Of a stretch of DNA of 64,000 nucleotides, positions 1 through 8,530 are shown one piece after another (positions within the stretch are counted from its first letter, which is position 1; every line of letters begins with the position of its first letter). A model generated the notes under the pieces. The model made no database searches. It was not told the DNA's origin and saw only the letters and a program-made list of their open reading frames with translations. Location of the stretch: positions 79,471-143,470 of the forward strand of contig NZ_JMLK01000014.1 in NCBI RefSeq assembly GCF_000686725.1, read 5' to 3'. The translations under genes were made by a program, and so were the position numbers. The stretch comes from Clostridium akagii DSM 12554. GTDB taxonomy: Bacteria > Bacillota > Clostridia > Clostridiales > Clostridiaceae.

Positions 1-32
1 TTAGATAATCCTTTTACCTCAATCATATTCAT
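1..32 (-). CDS. Polar amino-acid ABC transporter ATP-binding protein (5' end only)
   Basis: Only the first ten codons are in the window. The peptide starts MNMIEVKGLS, which is typical of the N-terminus of GlnQ/ArtM-type ATPases just before the A-loop. A GGAG ribosome site lies 8 nt upstream of the ATG, inside the 12-nt gap to the permease gene. Its place directly after a HisM-type permease supports the call. Walker motifs lie outside the window, so the assignment rests on context. Confidence 0.6.
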   Translation of the reverse strand, partial: MNMIEVKGLS

Positions 33-44
33 AAATAAATCTCC

Positions 45-692
45 TTAATATACTGATAATTTCTTTTCAACAACACCGAAAATAGAAGTAAATACAGTGG
101 TCATCAATAGATATAGTATTGCTGCTACAATATACGGAGGCCAAGGATTGCCTGATGATGATCCCAAATCTGTTGCGTTACGAAGAAGTTCTGCTAAAGT
201 TAAGGAAGAAACAAGTGATGTATCCTTTATCATGCTTATGAATTGATTTCCAACTGGTGGGATTACAACTCTAAAAGCTTGAGGAAGTATTATCTGCTTC
301 ATAGTTTGACCATAAGTGAAACCCAAAGCTTTTGAAGCTTCAAATTGTCCATTATCTACAGCTAAAATACCTCCTCTTATTATTTCAGCCATATAAGCAC
401 CTGCATTTACACTAAGTCCAATAACTGCCGCACTAAAAGCTGTAAGTTCTACGCCAATTGCAGGAAATCCATAATAAAATATGAATAATTGAAGCAAAAG
501 AGGTGTTCCTCTAAATACCCATGTATAAAAATTACCTATAGATGATGTTATCTTATTATCTGAAAGTTTCATCATAGCTATAATAATACCTATGATAGTT
601 CCAAAAACTATGGATAAAACCGTAAGTTGTAGTGTTAAAACACAACCTTGCAATAACATAGGTAGTATGCTCTTTAAATTACTTAAATCCAT
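45..692 (-). CDS. Polar amino-acid ABC transporter permease (HisM/GlnP type)
   Basis: Integral membrane permease of about 215 residues, the usual length for His/Glu/Gln/Cys importer permeases. Several hydrophobic spans are visible, and the cytoplasmic EAA loop reads EASKALGFTYGQTMKQII followed by LPQA, the site that docks the ATPase. An ATG at 719 is possible, but the ATG at 692 (MDLSNLK) has an AAAGGGG ribosome site about 11 nt upstream and is preferred. The gene sits between a binding-protein gene and the ATPase start, all on the minus strand, so it should be the only membrane subunit serving the three binding proteins upstream. The substrate is not readable from the sequence. Confidence 0.9.
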   Translation of the reverse strand: MDLSNLKSILPMLLQGCVLTLQLTVLSIVFGTIIGIIIAMMKLSDNKITSSIGNFYTWVFRGTPLLLQLFIFYYGFPAIGVELTAFSAAVIGLSVNAGAYMAEIIRGGILAVDNGQFEASKALGFTYGQTMKQIILPQAFRVVIPPVGNQFISMIKDTSLVSSLTLAELLRNATDLGSSSGNPWPPYIVAAILYLLMTTVFTSIFGVVEKKLSVY

Positions 693-722
693 TATTACAA
701 AAACCCCTTTCCAGCCCATACG

Positions 723-1511
723 TTATTTGTAAATGTCATGTCCAAACCATTTTATTGATAGTTTAGAAAGTGTTCCATCTTTTTTTAGTTCATCAATTGC
801 TTTTTGATAAGCATCTCTTAATGCTACATCAGTTTTTCTGAAACCAATGCCAACGGGTTCTTGGTTTAGCATTGATTTAACTCTCTTAAAGTCACTTTTT
901 TTATCTGCAATATAGTAGTCTCCAACTTGTGGATCTGATACAACAGCTTCTATTCTTCCAGCTTTAAGATCTAGAAAAGCCTCTGTCATACTATTGTATT
1001 TTTTAACTTCTTTAATTCCAGTAAGCTTACTCAAAACGCCTTGTGCAGTTGTTCCCATCTGAATACCTACAGTTTTTCCATCCAAATCTTTGTCACTATT
1101 TATTGCACTATAGTTAGTTCTTACAAATATAGCATTTCCACCATAAATGTATGGTTTTGTGAAAATCATTGTTTGTTTTCTTTCATCTGTAATACTTACA
1201 GTTGACTGAATTACATCAAATTTATTAGCTTTAAGTGCTAAAAATATACCATCCCAGGCAGTGGGAACAATTTTAACTTTAAGTCCCATCTTTTTACCTA
1301 TATCATTTATCATGTCTATATCGAAACCTTTGATTATATTTGTACTATCCTTAAATTCCATTGGAGGATACGAATCATCAAGACCTACTGTAATAGTTCC
1401 TGCTTTTTTCACTTTAGTTAAAGAATCATCTGCTGTGCTTGTTTTAGTGCATCCAACAAACAAACTTACACTTACTGCTAGTATAGTTATTATCGTTAAT
1501 ATCTTTTTCAC
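723..1511 (-). CDS. Amino-acid ABC transporter substrate-binding lipoprotein, copy 1
   Basis: Family-3 extracellular solute-binding protein of 262 residues. The start is GTG with an AAAGGGG ribosome site 8 nt upstream. The N-terminus is a lipoprotein signal ending in the lipobox LFVGC, so the mature protein should be lipid-anchored outside the membrane. The two-lobe family-3 signatures are present: PPMEFKD, KGFDIDM, a GTTAQ anion-contact motif and VSDPQVGDYYI. It is the last of three tandem paralogues and lies 30 nt from the permease start. It also has its own promoter at 1587-1615. The ligand (cystine, glutamine, arginine or similar) cannot be told apart by eye. Confidence 0.92.
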   Translation of the reverse strand: MKKILTIITILAVSVSLFVGCTKTSTADDSLTKVKKAGTITVGLDDSYPPMEFKDSTNIIKGFDIDMINDIGKKMGLKVKIVPTAWDGIFLALKANKFDVIQSTVSITDERKQTMIFTKPYIYGGNAIFVRTNYSAINSDKDLDGKTVGIQMGTTAQGVLSKLTGIKEVKKYNSMTEAFLDLKAGRIEAVVSDPQVGDYYIADKKSDFKRVKSMLNQEPVGIGFRKTDVALRDAYQKAIDELKKDGTLSKLSIKWFGHDIYK

Positions 1512-1586
1512 TTAAGTCGCCCCTTTATTTGTCAACATATAAAATTTCATGTATAAATATTTATTATTTTCATGATTAACATTATA

Positions 1587-1615
1587 ATTATACATAAATT
1601 TCACGAAAATAACAA
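1587..1615 (-). promoter_or_regulatory. Sigma-A promoter of binding-protein copy 1
   Basis: On the minus strand TTGTTA (1615-1610) is separated by exactly 17 nt from TATAAT (1592-1587), about 75 nt before the GTG start. It lies in the 124-nt gap after copy 2, so copy 1 and the permease/ATPase can be transcribed independently of the upstream copies. Confidence 0.6.
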
Positions 1616-1635
1616 GAGGGCGATAAAAAGTGACA

Positions 1636-2427
1636 CTATTTTTTGTATATGTCATTTCCAAACCATTTTATGGATATTTTTGAAAGTGTTCCATCTTTTT
1701 TAAGTTCATCCATTGCTTTTTGATACTCATCTCTTAACGCAACATCGGATTTTCTAAAAGCAGCCCCAATTGGCTCCTGATTTAACATTGACTTAACTTG
1801 CTTAAAGTCACTTTTTTTATCTGAGATATAGTAATCTCCAACTTGTGGATCAGATACAACTGCATCTATTCTTCCAGTTTTAAGATCCATAAACGCTTCT
1901 GTCATAGCATTATATTTTTTTACTTCCTTAATTCCAGTTATTTTAGCTAACACATCCTGTGCAGTTGTTCCCATTTCAATACCTAAAGTTTTACCATTCA
2001 AATCTTTTTCACCATTTATATCGTTATTAGAAGTTTTTACAAATATAGCATTTCCACCGTATATATATGGTGTTGTGAATATCATCGTTTCTTTTCTTTT
2101 GTCTGTAATGCTCACACTAGACTGTATAAGATCGAACTTTTTGGCTTTAAGTGCTAAAAATATACCATCCCAAGAAGTTGGTACATATTTAACTTTCACA
2201 CCCATTTTTTTACCTATATCATTTGCCATATCTATATCGAAGCCTTTGATCTTGTTTGCGCTATCCTTAAACTCCATTGGCGGATAGGTATCATCAATTC
2301 CTATGGTAATAGTTCCTGCATCTTTAACCTTTGTTAAAGATCCATCAGTAGTACTGCTTTTACCGCACCCAACAAATACAAATACCCCTATTGTTAATAT
2401 AGTTACTAAACTTATTATTTTTTTCAT
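1636..2427 (-). CDS. Amino-acid ABC transporter substrate-binding lipoprotein, copy 2
   Basis: Second of three tandem family-3 binding proteins (263 residues), clearly alignable end to end with copy 1. The signal peptide ends in the lipobox VFVGC. Shared blocks include PPMEFKDS, KGFDIDMANDIGKKMG, MGTTAQ and VSDPQVGDYY. Start ATG at 2427 follows an AAAGGGGTG ribosome site. Differences from copy 1 fall mainly in the linker after the signal peptide and in scattered binding-lobe positions (for example SWDGIF versus AWDGIF, IGAAFRK versus VGIGFRK), which might tune ligand preference. It has its own promoter at 2465-2493. Confidence 0.92.
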   Translation of the reverse strand: MKKIISLVTILTIGVFVFVGCGKSSTTDGSLTKVKDAGTITIGIDDTYPPMEFKDSANKIKGFDIDMANDIGKKMGVKVKYVPTSWDGIFLALKAKKFDLIQSSVSITDKRKETMIFTTPYIYGGNAIFVKTSNNDINGEKDLNGKTLGIEMGTTAQDVLAKITGIKEVKKYNAMTEAFMDLKTGRIDAVVSDPQVGDYYISDKKSDFKQVKSMLNQEPIGAAFRKSDVALRDEYQKAMDELKKDGTLSKISIKWFGNDIYKK

Positions 2428-2464
2428 ATAGACACCCCTTTTTATTAATCAACATATTAATCCT

Positions 2465-2493
2465 ATTATATATAGATATTGTCAATAAATCAA
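2465..2493 (-). promoter_or_regulatory. Sigma-A promoter of binding-protein copy 2
   Basis: Minus-strand TTGATT (2493-2488), a 17-nt spacer and a perfect TATAAT (2470-2465), about 38 nt upstream of the ATG. No terminator hairpin is obvious between copies 3 and 2, so read-through from copy 3 is also possible. Confidence 0.6.
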
Positions 2494-2543
2494 CTGTTTA
2501 ATTATCAATTCAATAAATATTTTTCTCATAACATATTATTTCA

Positions 2544-3341
2544 TTAATTATAAAGGTCTTGTGCAAACCATTTGATAGATAATTTTGAAAGTGTGCCATC
2601 TGCTTTAAGTTGGTCAATTGCTTTTTGGTATGCATCACGCAAAGCTATATCAGATTTTCTAAAACAAGCTCCAATAGGCTCTTGATTTAACATTGTTTTT
2701 GATCTCTTAAAATCACTCTTCTTATCAGAAATATAATAATCTCCAACTTGAGGATCTGATACAACACCATCTACTCTACCAGTTTTAAGATCCATAAACG
2801 CTTCTGTAGTTGAATTATATTTTTTAATTTCCTTAATTCCACTTATTTTATTTAGGACTTCCTGTGAAGTTGAGCCTATCTCTATTCCTAAAATTTTTCC
2901 ATTCAAATCTTTTTCGCTACTTATTGCATTATCTTTTGTCCTTACAAATACTGCATTTCCCCCATATATATATGGTTTTGTGAAAATCATAGTCTTTTTT
3001 CTTTCACCCGTAATACTTATACTAGATTGTACTGCATCAAATTTTTTAGAGTTAAGAGCTAAAAATATACCATCTAAAGTTGTTGGCACATATTTAACTT
3101 TAACACCCATTTTTTTACCTACAGCATTTGCCATATCTATATCAAAACCCTTTATTGTGTTTGTACTATCCTTAAATTCCATTGGAGGATACGTATCATC
3201 TATGCCTATGGAAATGATTCCTGCACTTTTCACCTTTGTCAGTGAGGTATCAACACCTGCTTCTGATCCACTTCCCACGCATCCAACAAACATGAATACA
3301 CTTACTGTTAATATAACTGCCATTGTTAATATTTTTTTCAT
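2544..3341 (-). CDS. Amino-acid ABC transporter substrate-binding lipoprotein, copy 3
   Basis: First gene of the importer cluster (265 residues). Lipobox is MFVGC, followed by a slightly longer, Gly/Ser-rich linker than in the other two copies. Family-3 motifs are conserved (PPMEFKDS, KGFDIDMANAVGKKMG, VSDPQVGDYY), but the usual GTTAQ is changed to GSTSQ and the DGIF context to TLDGIF. That makes it the most diverged of the three near the ligand-contact region. An AAGGAG ribosome site lies 8 nt before the ATG. It has its own promoter at 3418-3446. The three genes look like recent duplications around a single permease and ATPase. Confidence 0.92.
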   Translation of the reverse strand: MKKILTMAVILTVSVFMFVGCVGSGSEAGVDTSLTKVKSAGIISIGIDDTYPPMEFKDSTNTIKGFDIDMANAVGKKMGVKVKYVPTTLDGIFLALNSKKFDAVQSSISITGERKKTMIFTKPYIYGGNAVFVRTKDNAISSEKDLNGKILGIEIGSTSQEVLNKISGIKEIKKYNSTTEAFMDLKTGRVDGVVSDPQVGDYYISDKKSDFKRSKTMLNQEPIGACFRKSDIALRDAYQKAIDQLKADGTLSKLSIKWFAQDLYN

Positions 3342-3417
3342 TTTGACGCTCCTTCTTCTATAATGTATAAATATATAAACACTTTATCTTGTTAACGCAT
3401 TAAAGCGTAGCATTGTT

Positions 3418-3446
3418 ATTGTACATAATTTTCTTATAAATAGCAA
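3418..3446 (-). promoter_or_regulatory. Sigma-A promoter of binding-protein copy 3
   Basis: Minus-strand TTGCTA (3446-3441), 17-nt spacer, TACAAT (3423-3418). It lies back-to-back with the plus-strand arsR promoter in the 230-nt divergent region 3342-3571. Confidence 0.5.
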
Positions 3447-3496
3447 GCGATTAAAAACAGTGACAAGATTCAAGTTAATGTTTTAACTATAGATAA

Positions 3497-3536
3497 TTGA
3501 CAAATGCAGAACTATATCGTATTATTTGAATATAGT
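3497..3536 (+). promoter_or_regulatory. arsR-CoADR promoter with overlapping dyad operator
   Basis: TTGACA (3497-3502), 17-nt spacer and TATTAT (3520-3525) form a near-consensus sigma-A promoter. A perfect 7-bp dyad, ACTATAT (3511-3517) and ATATAGT (3530-3536) with a 12-nt spacer, straddles the -10 box. That placement is expected for repression by the adjacent ArsR-family product, which would release on sensing its sulfur signal. The dyad is seen; its use by this regulator is inferred. Confidence 0.55.
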
Positions 3537-3571
3537 AATATTATGATTTAAATAAAAGGATTGTGATCTAC

Positions 3572-3856
3572 ATGGATATGGATACAAATTATTCAAAATA
3601 CACTGAAACTGCTGAACTACTAAAAGTACTGGCTCATCCAGTGCGGCTTTGCATAGTAAATGGATTAATTGAAAACGGTGGCTGTAATGTTAGCCATATG
3701 CAGGAATGCCTTAACATTCCACAATCAACAGTTTCTCAGCATCTGCAAAAACTTAAATCTGCTGGTGTTATTGAAGGAAAACGTAATGGTCTTGAAATGA
3801 ACTATAAAGTCTGTGACGAGCGGGTTATAGCTTTTATTAAAAATATGTTAGATTAG
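3572..3856 (+). CDS. ArsR-family winged-helix repressor, likely persulfide/thiol sensing
   Basis: Small regulator of 94 residues with the ArsR core: LLKVLAHPVRLCIVNGL, then the recognition helix QSTVSQHLQKLKSAGVI and a short wing. Two cysteines flank the first DNA-binding helices (GGCNVSHMQECL), with another in RLCIV. It lacks the classic ELCVCDL metal site of ArsR/SmtB. Cysteine-only members next to rhodanese or CoA-disulfide-reductase genes are usually SqrR/BigR/YgaV-type reactive-sulfur sensors, and that is the inferred role. A GTG at 3563 is possible, but it touches the AAAGGA ribosome site; the ATG at 3572 is better spaced. It is co-transcribed with the fusion reductase 11 nt downstream. 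Confidence 0.8.
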   Translation: MDMDTNYSKYTETAELLKVLAHPVRLCIVNGLIENGGCNVSHMQECLNIPQSTVSQHLQKLKSAGVIEGKRNGLEMNYKVCDERVIAFIKNMLD

Positions 3857-3867
3857 GAGTGATTTTT

Positions 3868-6324
3868 ATGGCAAAAAAAATAATTATTGTAGGTGGCGTG
3901 GCTGGTGGTGCTTCTACTGCTGCAAGGCTAAGAAGACTTGATGATAATGCAGAAATAATAATGCTTGAAAAAGGTGATTATATATCTTTCGCTAACTGTG
4001 GTTTACCTTATTATATTGGTAATAAAATTAAACAAAGAGAAAAATTAATTGTTCAAACTCCTGAAAGTATGATGGAAAGATTTAATTTAGATGTAAGAAT
4101 AAACAATGAAGTTTTAGAAGTTGATGCAAAAAACTGTGTTGTAAATATAAAAAATAAAAATGGAGATACATACAAGGAAACTTATGATTATCTTGTACTA
4201 TCCCCTGGAGCAAAACCAATGAAACCACCCATTGAAGGTATTGAAAGTAAACGCATTATGACACTAAAAAATATTCCTGATACAGATAGGATAAAAAAAG
4301 CAGTAGATTCAGAGGATATAAAAACTGCTGTAATTATTGGTGGCGGCTTTATCGGAATAGAGATGGCAGAAAATTTAAAGGAAAAAGGAATTGATGTTAC
4401 TCTTGTTGAAGCAGCCAATCACATTTTAGCCCCTTTTGATTCTGATATGTCAGTAATTGCTGAAAAAGAGATGGAGACTAACGGCGTAAATCTAATTTTA
4501 GGCGATGGAGTTAAATCCTTTAAGGATAATGCAAAGGATAATGCAAAAGATACTGAAATAACTCTTTCCAGCGGCTTAAAATTAAACGCTGATCTTATTA
4601 TATTATCCATAGGTGTTACTCCCGATACCGCCTTTATAAAAAATAGCGGTATAGACTTTGGAAAACGTGGACACATACTAGTAAATAAAAATATGAAGAC
4701 AAATATTGATAATATATATGCAGTGGGCGATGCTGTGGAAGTAATTGATTTTGTAAACGGTCAAAATACTTCTGTAGCTCTAGCTGGTCCTGCTAATAAA
4801 CAGGGAAGAATTGTAGCTGACAATATTAGTGGTAAAGCTAGCCAGTTTAATGGTGCTCAAGGTACATCTATACTTAAAGTTTTTGATTTAACCGCTGCAA
4901 GTACTGGTAACAATGAGCGAACTTTAGATAAATTAGATATTCCGCATAAAGTGATTTACGTTCACCCTGCATCTCATGCATCCTACTACCCTGCGTCTCT
5001 TAATCTTTCCATAAAACTTATTTTTAATGACAATGGAAACATTTTAGGTGCCCAGGCTATAGGTTATGATGGCGTTGATAAAAGAATTGATGTTATAGCT
5101 TCAGTTATGCGTTTAAAAGGAACTATTTATGATTTAACTGAACTTGAGCTTAGTTATGCTCCACCTTTTTCCTCTGCAAAAGATCCTGTTAACATGGCTG
5201 GTTTTGCAGCAGAAAATGTACTTAGCGGATTAAGTCAAGTTATAACTCCAAATGAGCTTTTAAATTATGATCTTAGTGGCAGTGTTCTTGTGGACGTTCG
5301 TTCCACCATTGAATTTGAAAATGGCCACCTAGATGGCGCTATAAACATGCCTGTAGATAATTTGCGTAGATCTTTTTATAATCTTCCTAAAGAAAAAGAG
5401 ATTATAGTTTATTGTCAGGTTGGAATTCGTGGATATATAGCTGAGAGAATACTTAGACAAAATGGCTTTAATGTAAAAAACTTAACTGGTGGATACAAAA
5501 CCATGTCAACTCTAGGTTACAAGCCTAATAATAATGTTATTAAAAAAGAGGTTGCTTTTGACCTTGCAAGTCCCGTAACCACAGAAAAGAAAGACAATTT
5601 TGATAAGACTTTGGATGCTTGTGGTTTATGTTGCCCTGGACCTTTAATGCAGGTTAAAGCTTCTATAGACGAACTTCAAGGTGGACACATACTTAAAGTC
5701 ATGGCTACAGACCCAGGATTTTATGAAGATATAAAAGCTTGGTGCTCTAAAACAGGAAATACCTTGGTAAACATTGAAAGACAAGGTCCTAATACAAGCG
5801 CGTTTATAAAAAAAGCACAAGATGAGGCAGATAATTTATACTCAGCTACTGTGAAGGACAATAAAACAATGGTAGTTTTCAGTGGGGATTTAGATAAGGC
5901 TATTGCCTCATTTATAATTGCAAATGGTGCTGCTTCGATGGGTAAAAAGGTTACTATGTTCTTTACTTTCTGGGGACTTAATGTACTAAGAAAGCCTGAA
6001 AAAGTTGAAGTTAAAAAGAATTTTATTGGTAAGATGTTTGGACTTATGATGCCTAGAGGCAGTAAAAAATTACAGCTTTCAAAGATGAATATGATGGGCA
6101 TGGGTTCCAAAATGATCCGAATGGTTATGAAAAACAATAACATTTCCTCTTTAGAAGATTTAATAACTTCCGCAGTAGACAGCGGCATAGAAATAGTTGC
6201 CTGCCAAATGTCCATGGATGTTATGGGAATTAAAAAAGAAGAACTTATTGATGGGGTTAAAATTGCAGGGGTTGGATATTACCTTGGAGAAGCAGAAGAC
6301 GCTAACGTGAACTTGTTTATTTAA
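3868..6324 (+). CDS. CoA-disulfide/polysulfide reductase fused to rhodanese, TusA and DsrE-like domains
   Basis: Cytosolic flavoprotein of 818 residues with four modules in series. Residues 1-450: FAD/NAD(P)H reductase with GGVAGG and GGGFIGIEMAEN dinucleotide motifs and the single redox cysteine C44 in FANCGLPYY, as in CoA-disulfide reductases. About 455-555: rhodanese with catalytic C516 in YCQVGIRGY. About 580-655: TusA/SirA with C585, C588 and C589 in the CPGP motif. About 665-818: DsrE/F-like sulfur carrier with a cysteine in VACQMSMD. The order suggests that sulfane sulfur is passed between cysteines and reduced to sulfide within one chain. ATG 3868 has AGGAGT 7 nt upstream. The ArsR gene precedes it. 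Substrate choice (CoA-persulfide, polysulfide or CoA disulfide) is unproven. Confidence 0.9.
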   Translation: MAKKIIIVGGVAGGASTAARLRRLDDNAEIIMLEKGDYISFANCGLPYYIGNKIKQREKLIVQTPESMMERFNLDVRINNEVLEVDAKNCVVNIKNKNGDTYKETYDYLVLSPGAKPMKPPIEGIESKRIMTLKNIPDTDRIKKAVDSEDIKTAVIIGGGFIGIEMAENLKEKGIDVTLVEAANHILAPFDSDMSVIAEKEMETNGVNLILGDGVKSFKDNAKDNAKDTEITLSSGLKLNADLIILSIGVTPDTAFIKNSGIDFGKRGHILVNKNMKTNIDNIYAVGDAVEVIDFVNGQNTSVALAGPANKQGRIVADNISGKASQFNGAQGTSILKVFDLTAASTGNNERTLDKLDIPHKVIYVHPASHASYYPASLNLSIKLIFNDNGNILGAQAIGYDGVDKRIDVIASVMRLKGTIYDLTELELSYAPPFSSAKDPVNMAGFAAENVLSGLSQVITPNELLNYDLSGSVLVDVRSTIEFENGHLDGAINMPVDNLRRSFYNLPKEKEIIVYCQVGIRGYIAERILRQNGFNVKNLTGGYKTMSTLGYKPNNNVIKKEVAFDLASPVTTEKKDNFDKTLDACGLCCPGPLMQVKASIDELQGGHILKVMATDPGFYEDIKAWCSKTGNTLVNIERQGPNTSAFIKKAQDEADNLYSATVKDNKTMVVFSGDLDKAIASFIIANGAASMGKKVTMFFTFWGLNVLRKPEKVEVKKNFIGKMFGLMMPRGSKKLQLSKMNMMGMGSKMIRMVMKNNNISSLEDLITSAVDSGIEIVACQMSMDVMGIKKEELIDGVKIAGVGYYLGEAEDANVNLFI

Positions 6325-6356
6325 TTTATGATAGCATTTAATGAACTATGAGAAGA

Positions 6357-6416
6357 AGCAAGGCTAACCACGCGAAAGAGTCTACCGAGAAGCATCCGAA
6401 CGTGTTTAGCCTTGCT
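6357..6416. repeat. Long stem-loop between convergent CoADR and ureD genes
   Basis: A 16-bp stem with one mismatch (6357-6372 with 6401-6416; outer 11 bp perfect, AGCAAGGCTAA) encloses a 28-nt loop. It lies between two converging genes and could act as a bidirectional terminator, but neither strand has a good U-tract after it. Function uncertain. Confidence 0.5.
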
Positions 6417-6437
6417 GTCCTCATTTTATAAAGTGGG

Positions 6438-7217
6438 TCATAATCCATTGCTGATTGTTTCTACCTTATCCGTGATTTTTCTCAGCTGCTCAGAACTTGT
6501 TCCTAGAATTCTTATTATCATTCCACTAGTGAAACTTTCACTTATACCAAATTCAATATTTTCATGTTCACCTAAAAACTTTAATAAATCTGCTTTTAAG
6601 TTTTTCGAAATATTTTCACTAAATATAATCATGTTTGCCTGGTGATTATATTTTTCATAAAAACCTATACCCGTAAGTTCTTGCTCCTTTGGTCTTAGCA
6701 GTGTGTTATCCATAAAGATGAGCTTATCCTCTAGGTACACTTTAGTCTTTGAACTAAAACTTAAAAATTCAAATACTTCATTATTTTTGTATCGGCCGCA
6801 AGATATTATTTCTCTTAGAATCAATTTGCAGTGTTTTTTTAGTCTAATATCAATGCCTGAAATAAAATTCGAATCAACAAATGGAATAGTTGGCATTGGC
6901 ATATATGAAAAATTGCTACCTTCCTCCATATTAACACTTAGTTTTTGAGTGGCCACCCCACCCCTCATTTTGAAAATCTTTGTGTAAGCTTGAGAATAAC
7001 TGTGGATATTCGAATCTTTTGCTAGATTTATTTTTATGTGGTATTGGTCACCTTCTAAAATTCCTGCAGATACGTTTAAAATGCATAATTTCATTTTAGT
7101 GTAATCTTCATTATAAAATGGCTTTAAAATTTTTAATGGTGATGTAAAATAAGAGTCACCGATTATAGTCTTGCCGTTTTTAACCTTTAATTCTAAATTT
7201 AAAGTACCCTTACCCAT
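6438..7217 (-). CDS. ureD: Urease accessory protein UreD
   Basis: Accessory protein of 259 residues that binds apo-urease and forms the activation complex with UreF and UreG. Typical UreD features are visible: VSAGILEGDQY near residue 50 (family form SAGLLGGD), a block with QAYTKIFKMRGG corresponding to the family TK-yR segment, MPMPTIPF, and LREIISCGR with the conserved Gly-Arg pair. Length is near the family norm. The ATG at 7217 abuts the UreG stop at 7218, so translation is probably coupled. It is the last gene of ureABCEFGD; the terminal position of ureD differs from enteric clusters, where it is first. Confidence 0.93.
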   Translation of the reverse strand: MGKGTLNLELKVKNGKTIIGDSYFTSPLKILKPFYNEDYTKMKLCILNVSAGILEGDQYHIKINLAKDSNIHSYSQAYTKIFKMRGGVATQKLSVNMEEGSNFSYMPMPTIPFVDSNFISGIDIRLKKHCKLILREIISCGRYKNNEVFEFLSFSSKTKVYLEDKLIFMDNTLLRPKEQELTGIGFYEKYNHQANMIIFSENISKNLKADLLKFLGEHENIEFGISESFTSGMIIRILGTSSEQLRKITDKVETISNGL

Positions 7218-7826
7218 TTAGAGGCCTTCTAATAAAGCATTTGTTTTAATCCACTGAATAACTTCATTTAGTCCTATTTTTTCATTTAGATCCGTAAATA
7301 TAAAGGGTCTTTCCCCTCTCATCTTTTTTGAGTCCCGTTCCATTACTTCAAGATTTGCACCAACATAAGGTGCTAAGTCTATTTTATTTATTACAAGTAA
7401 ATCTGAACGTACAACACCAGGTCCACCTTTTCTAGGGATTTTGTCCCCCTCCGCCACATCAATTACATAGATTGTTGAATCTGCGAGTTCTGGGCTAAAG
7501 GTTGCAGAAAGGTTATCTCCGCCGCTTTCTATAAACACAATTTCTATATCTTTAAATTTATTTGTAAGTTCCTCCACTGCCTCAAGGTTCATAGAAGCGT
7601 CTTCTCTTATTGCTGTGTGAGGACATCCACCTGTTTCAACACCAATTATTTTTTCCTTTGGCAAAACACTATTGGCTACAAGGAATTCCGCATCTTCTTT
7701 TGTGTATATATCATTAGTAATTACACCAATATTATAGTCCTTACTCATAACTCTTGTTAGTCTTTCGATTAAAGCTGTTTTTCCAGAACCAACGGGCCCT
7801 GCGATACCAATTTTTACATAACTCAT
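7218..7826 (-). CDS. ureG: Urease accessory GTPase UreG
   Basis: SIMIBI-class GTPase of 202 residues that supplies nickel and GTP-hydrolysis energy for urease metallocentre assembly. The P-loop is [12 protein letters not shown] (residues 10-21). The invariant nickel-binding Cys-Pro-His occurs in [12 protein letters not shown], a Walker-B-like segment is FIESGGDNL, and the base-specificity NKID is in [12 protein letters not shown]. Length and motifs are canonical with nothing missing. AAGGAG is spaced 5 nt from the ATG. It lies between ureF and ureD with 0-11 nt gaps. Confidence 0.97.
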   Translation of the reverse strand: MSYVKIGIAGPVGSGKTALIERLTRVMSKDYNIGVITNDIYTKEDAEFLVANSVLPKEKIIGVETGGCPHTAIREDASMNLEAVEELTNKFKDIEIVFIESGGDNLSATFSPELADSTIYVIDVAEGDKIPRKGGPGVVRSDLLVINKIDLAPYVGANLEVMERDSKKMRGERPFIFTDLNEKIGLNEVIQWIKTNALLEGL

Positions 7827-7837
7827 AGTTTTCTCCT

Positions 7838-8530
7838 TTAAGACATATACAGTCTTGAATAAAGTTCTTCATGTTCCATAGCTCTTATGTCAAAACTAAT
7901 GCAACATCTTCCTATATCATCAATACTAAGTTTTTCTATTTCAATAGTCATTTTCTGAAGCAGTTCTTGAACCCCAAATAAAATCTCTTGTCCATCAACT
8001 TGACCTAAAGGTATAAGTTTTGCACAATTATTCACTACGGAAGAAGCTGCATTATACAAGTATGATCTTAGTGCATTTTCCTTAGGAATTTTCGCTAGTG
8101 CGGAAAAACTACCATATACAATGCTATGTTGTCCCATGCACTCACCACTTTTTATTGTGTCCCCATATTCTATAATAAATTTTTCCTTATAAAATTTTTC
8201 AATAAGTTTAATGAATCTTATACATAATTTCGAGCTTCCCTCTTTCATTTCCCTTGAAGCTTTGACTGCCCATAAAATTTCATCAAGCTCTATAATTTTT
8301 TTCATATCATTATTGTTGGTATATTCATAGGCAAGCTTTACAGCTAAAAAATCACCATACATATAACTATTCCAGAGTACACTTTTCAAGTATTCCTCTG
8401 CACTTTTTTTGTCTTTTATAATTCCTTTTTGAACATAAGTTTCTAGCCCATTAGACTGAGTATAAGACCCAATTGGAAATACAGAATCACTTATCTGAAG
8501 CATGGTGAAAAACTGATCTTTAGTGCTCAT
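7838..8530 (-). CDS. ureF: Urease accessory protein UreF
   Basis: Helical accessory protein of 230 residues with UreF signatures: [20 protein letters not shown] near the N-terminus, and later [13 protein letters not shown] and [12 protein letters not shown]. It bridges UreD and UreG and gates GTPase activity in the activation complex. The frame is open further upstream, but the ATG at 8530 (MSTKDQFF) is chosen. It overlaps the 3' end of ureE by 11 nt, and the ureE codons before the His-rich tail contain GGAG, which serves as its ribosome site. Confidence 0.95.
   Translation of the reverse strand: MSTKDQFFTMLQISDSVFPIGSYTQSNGLETYVQKGIIKDKKSAEEYLKSVLWNSYMYGDFLAVKLAYEYTNNNDMKKIIELDEILWAVKASREMKEGSSKLCIRFIKLIEKFYKEKFIIEYGDTIKSGECMGQHSIVYGSFSALAKIPKENALRSYLYNAASSVVNNCAKLIPLGQVDGQEILFGVQELLQKMTIEIEKLSIDDIGRCCISFDIRAMEHEELYSRLYMS

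Noticed and set aside
5721..6215. 164-codon minus-strand frame inside the CoADR fusion gene
   Set aside because: Antisense to the DsrE-like domain, no ribosome site, no recognisable domain; the plus-strand protein is clearly real.
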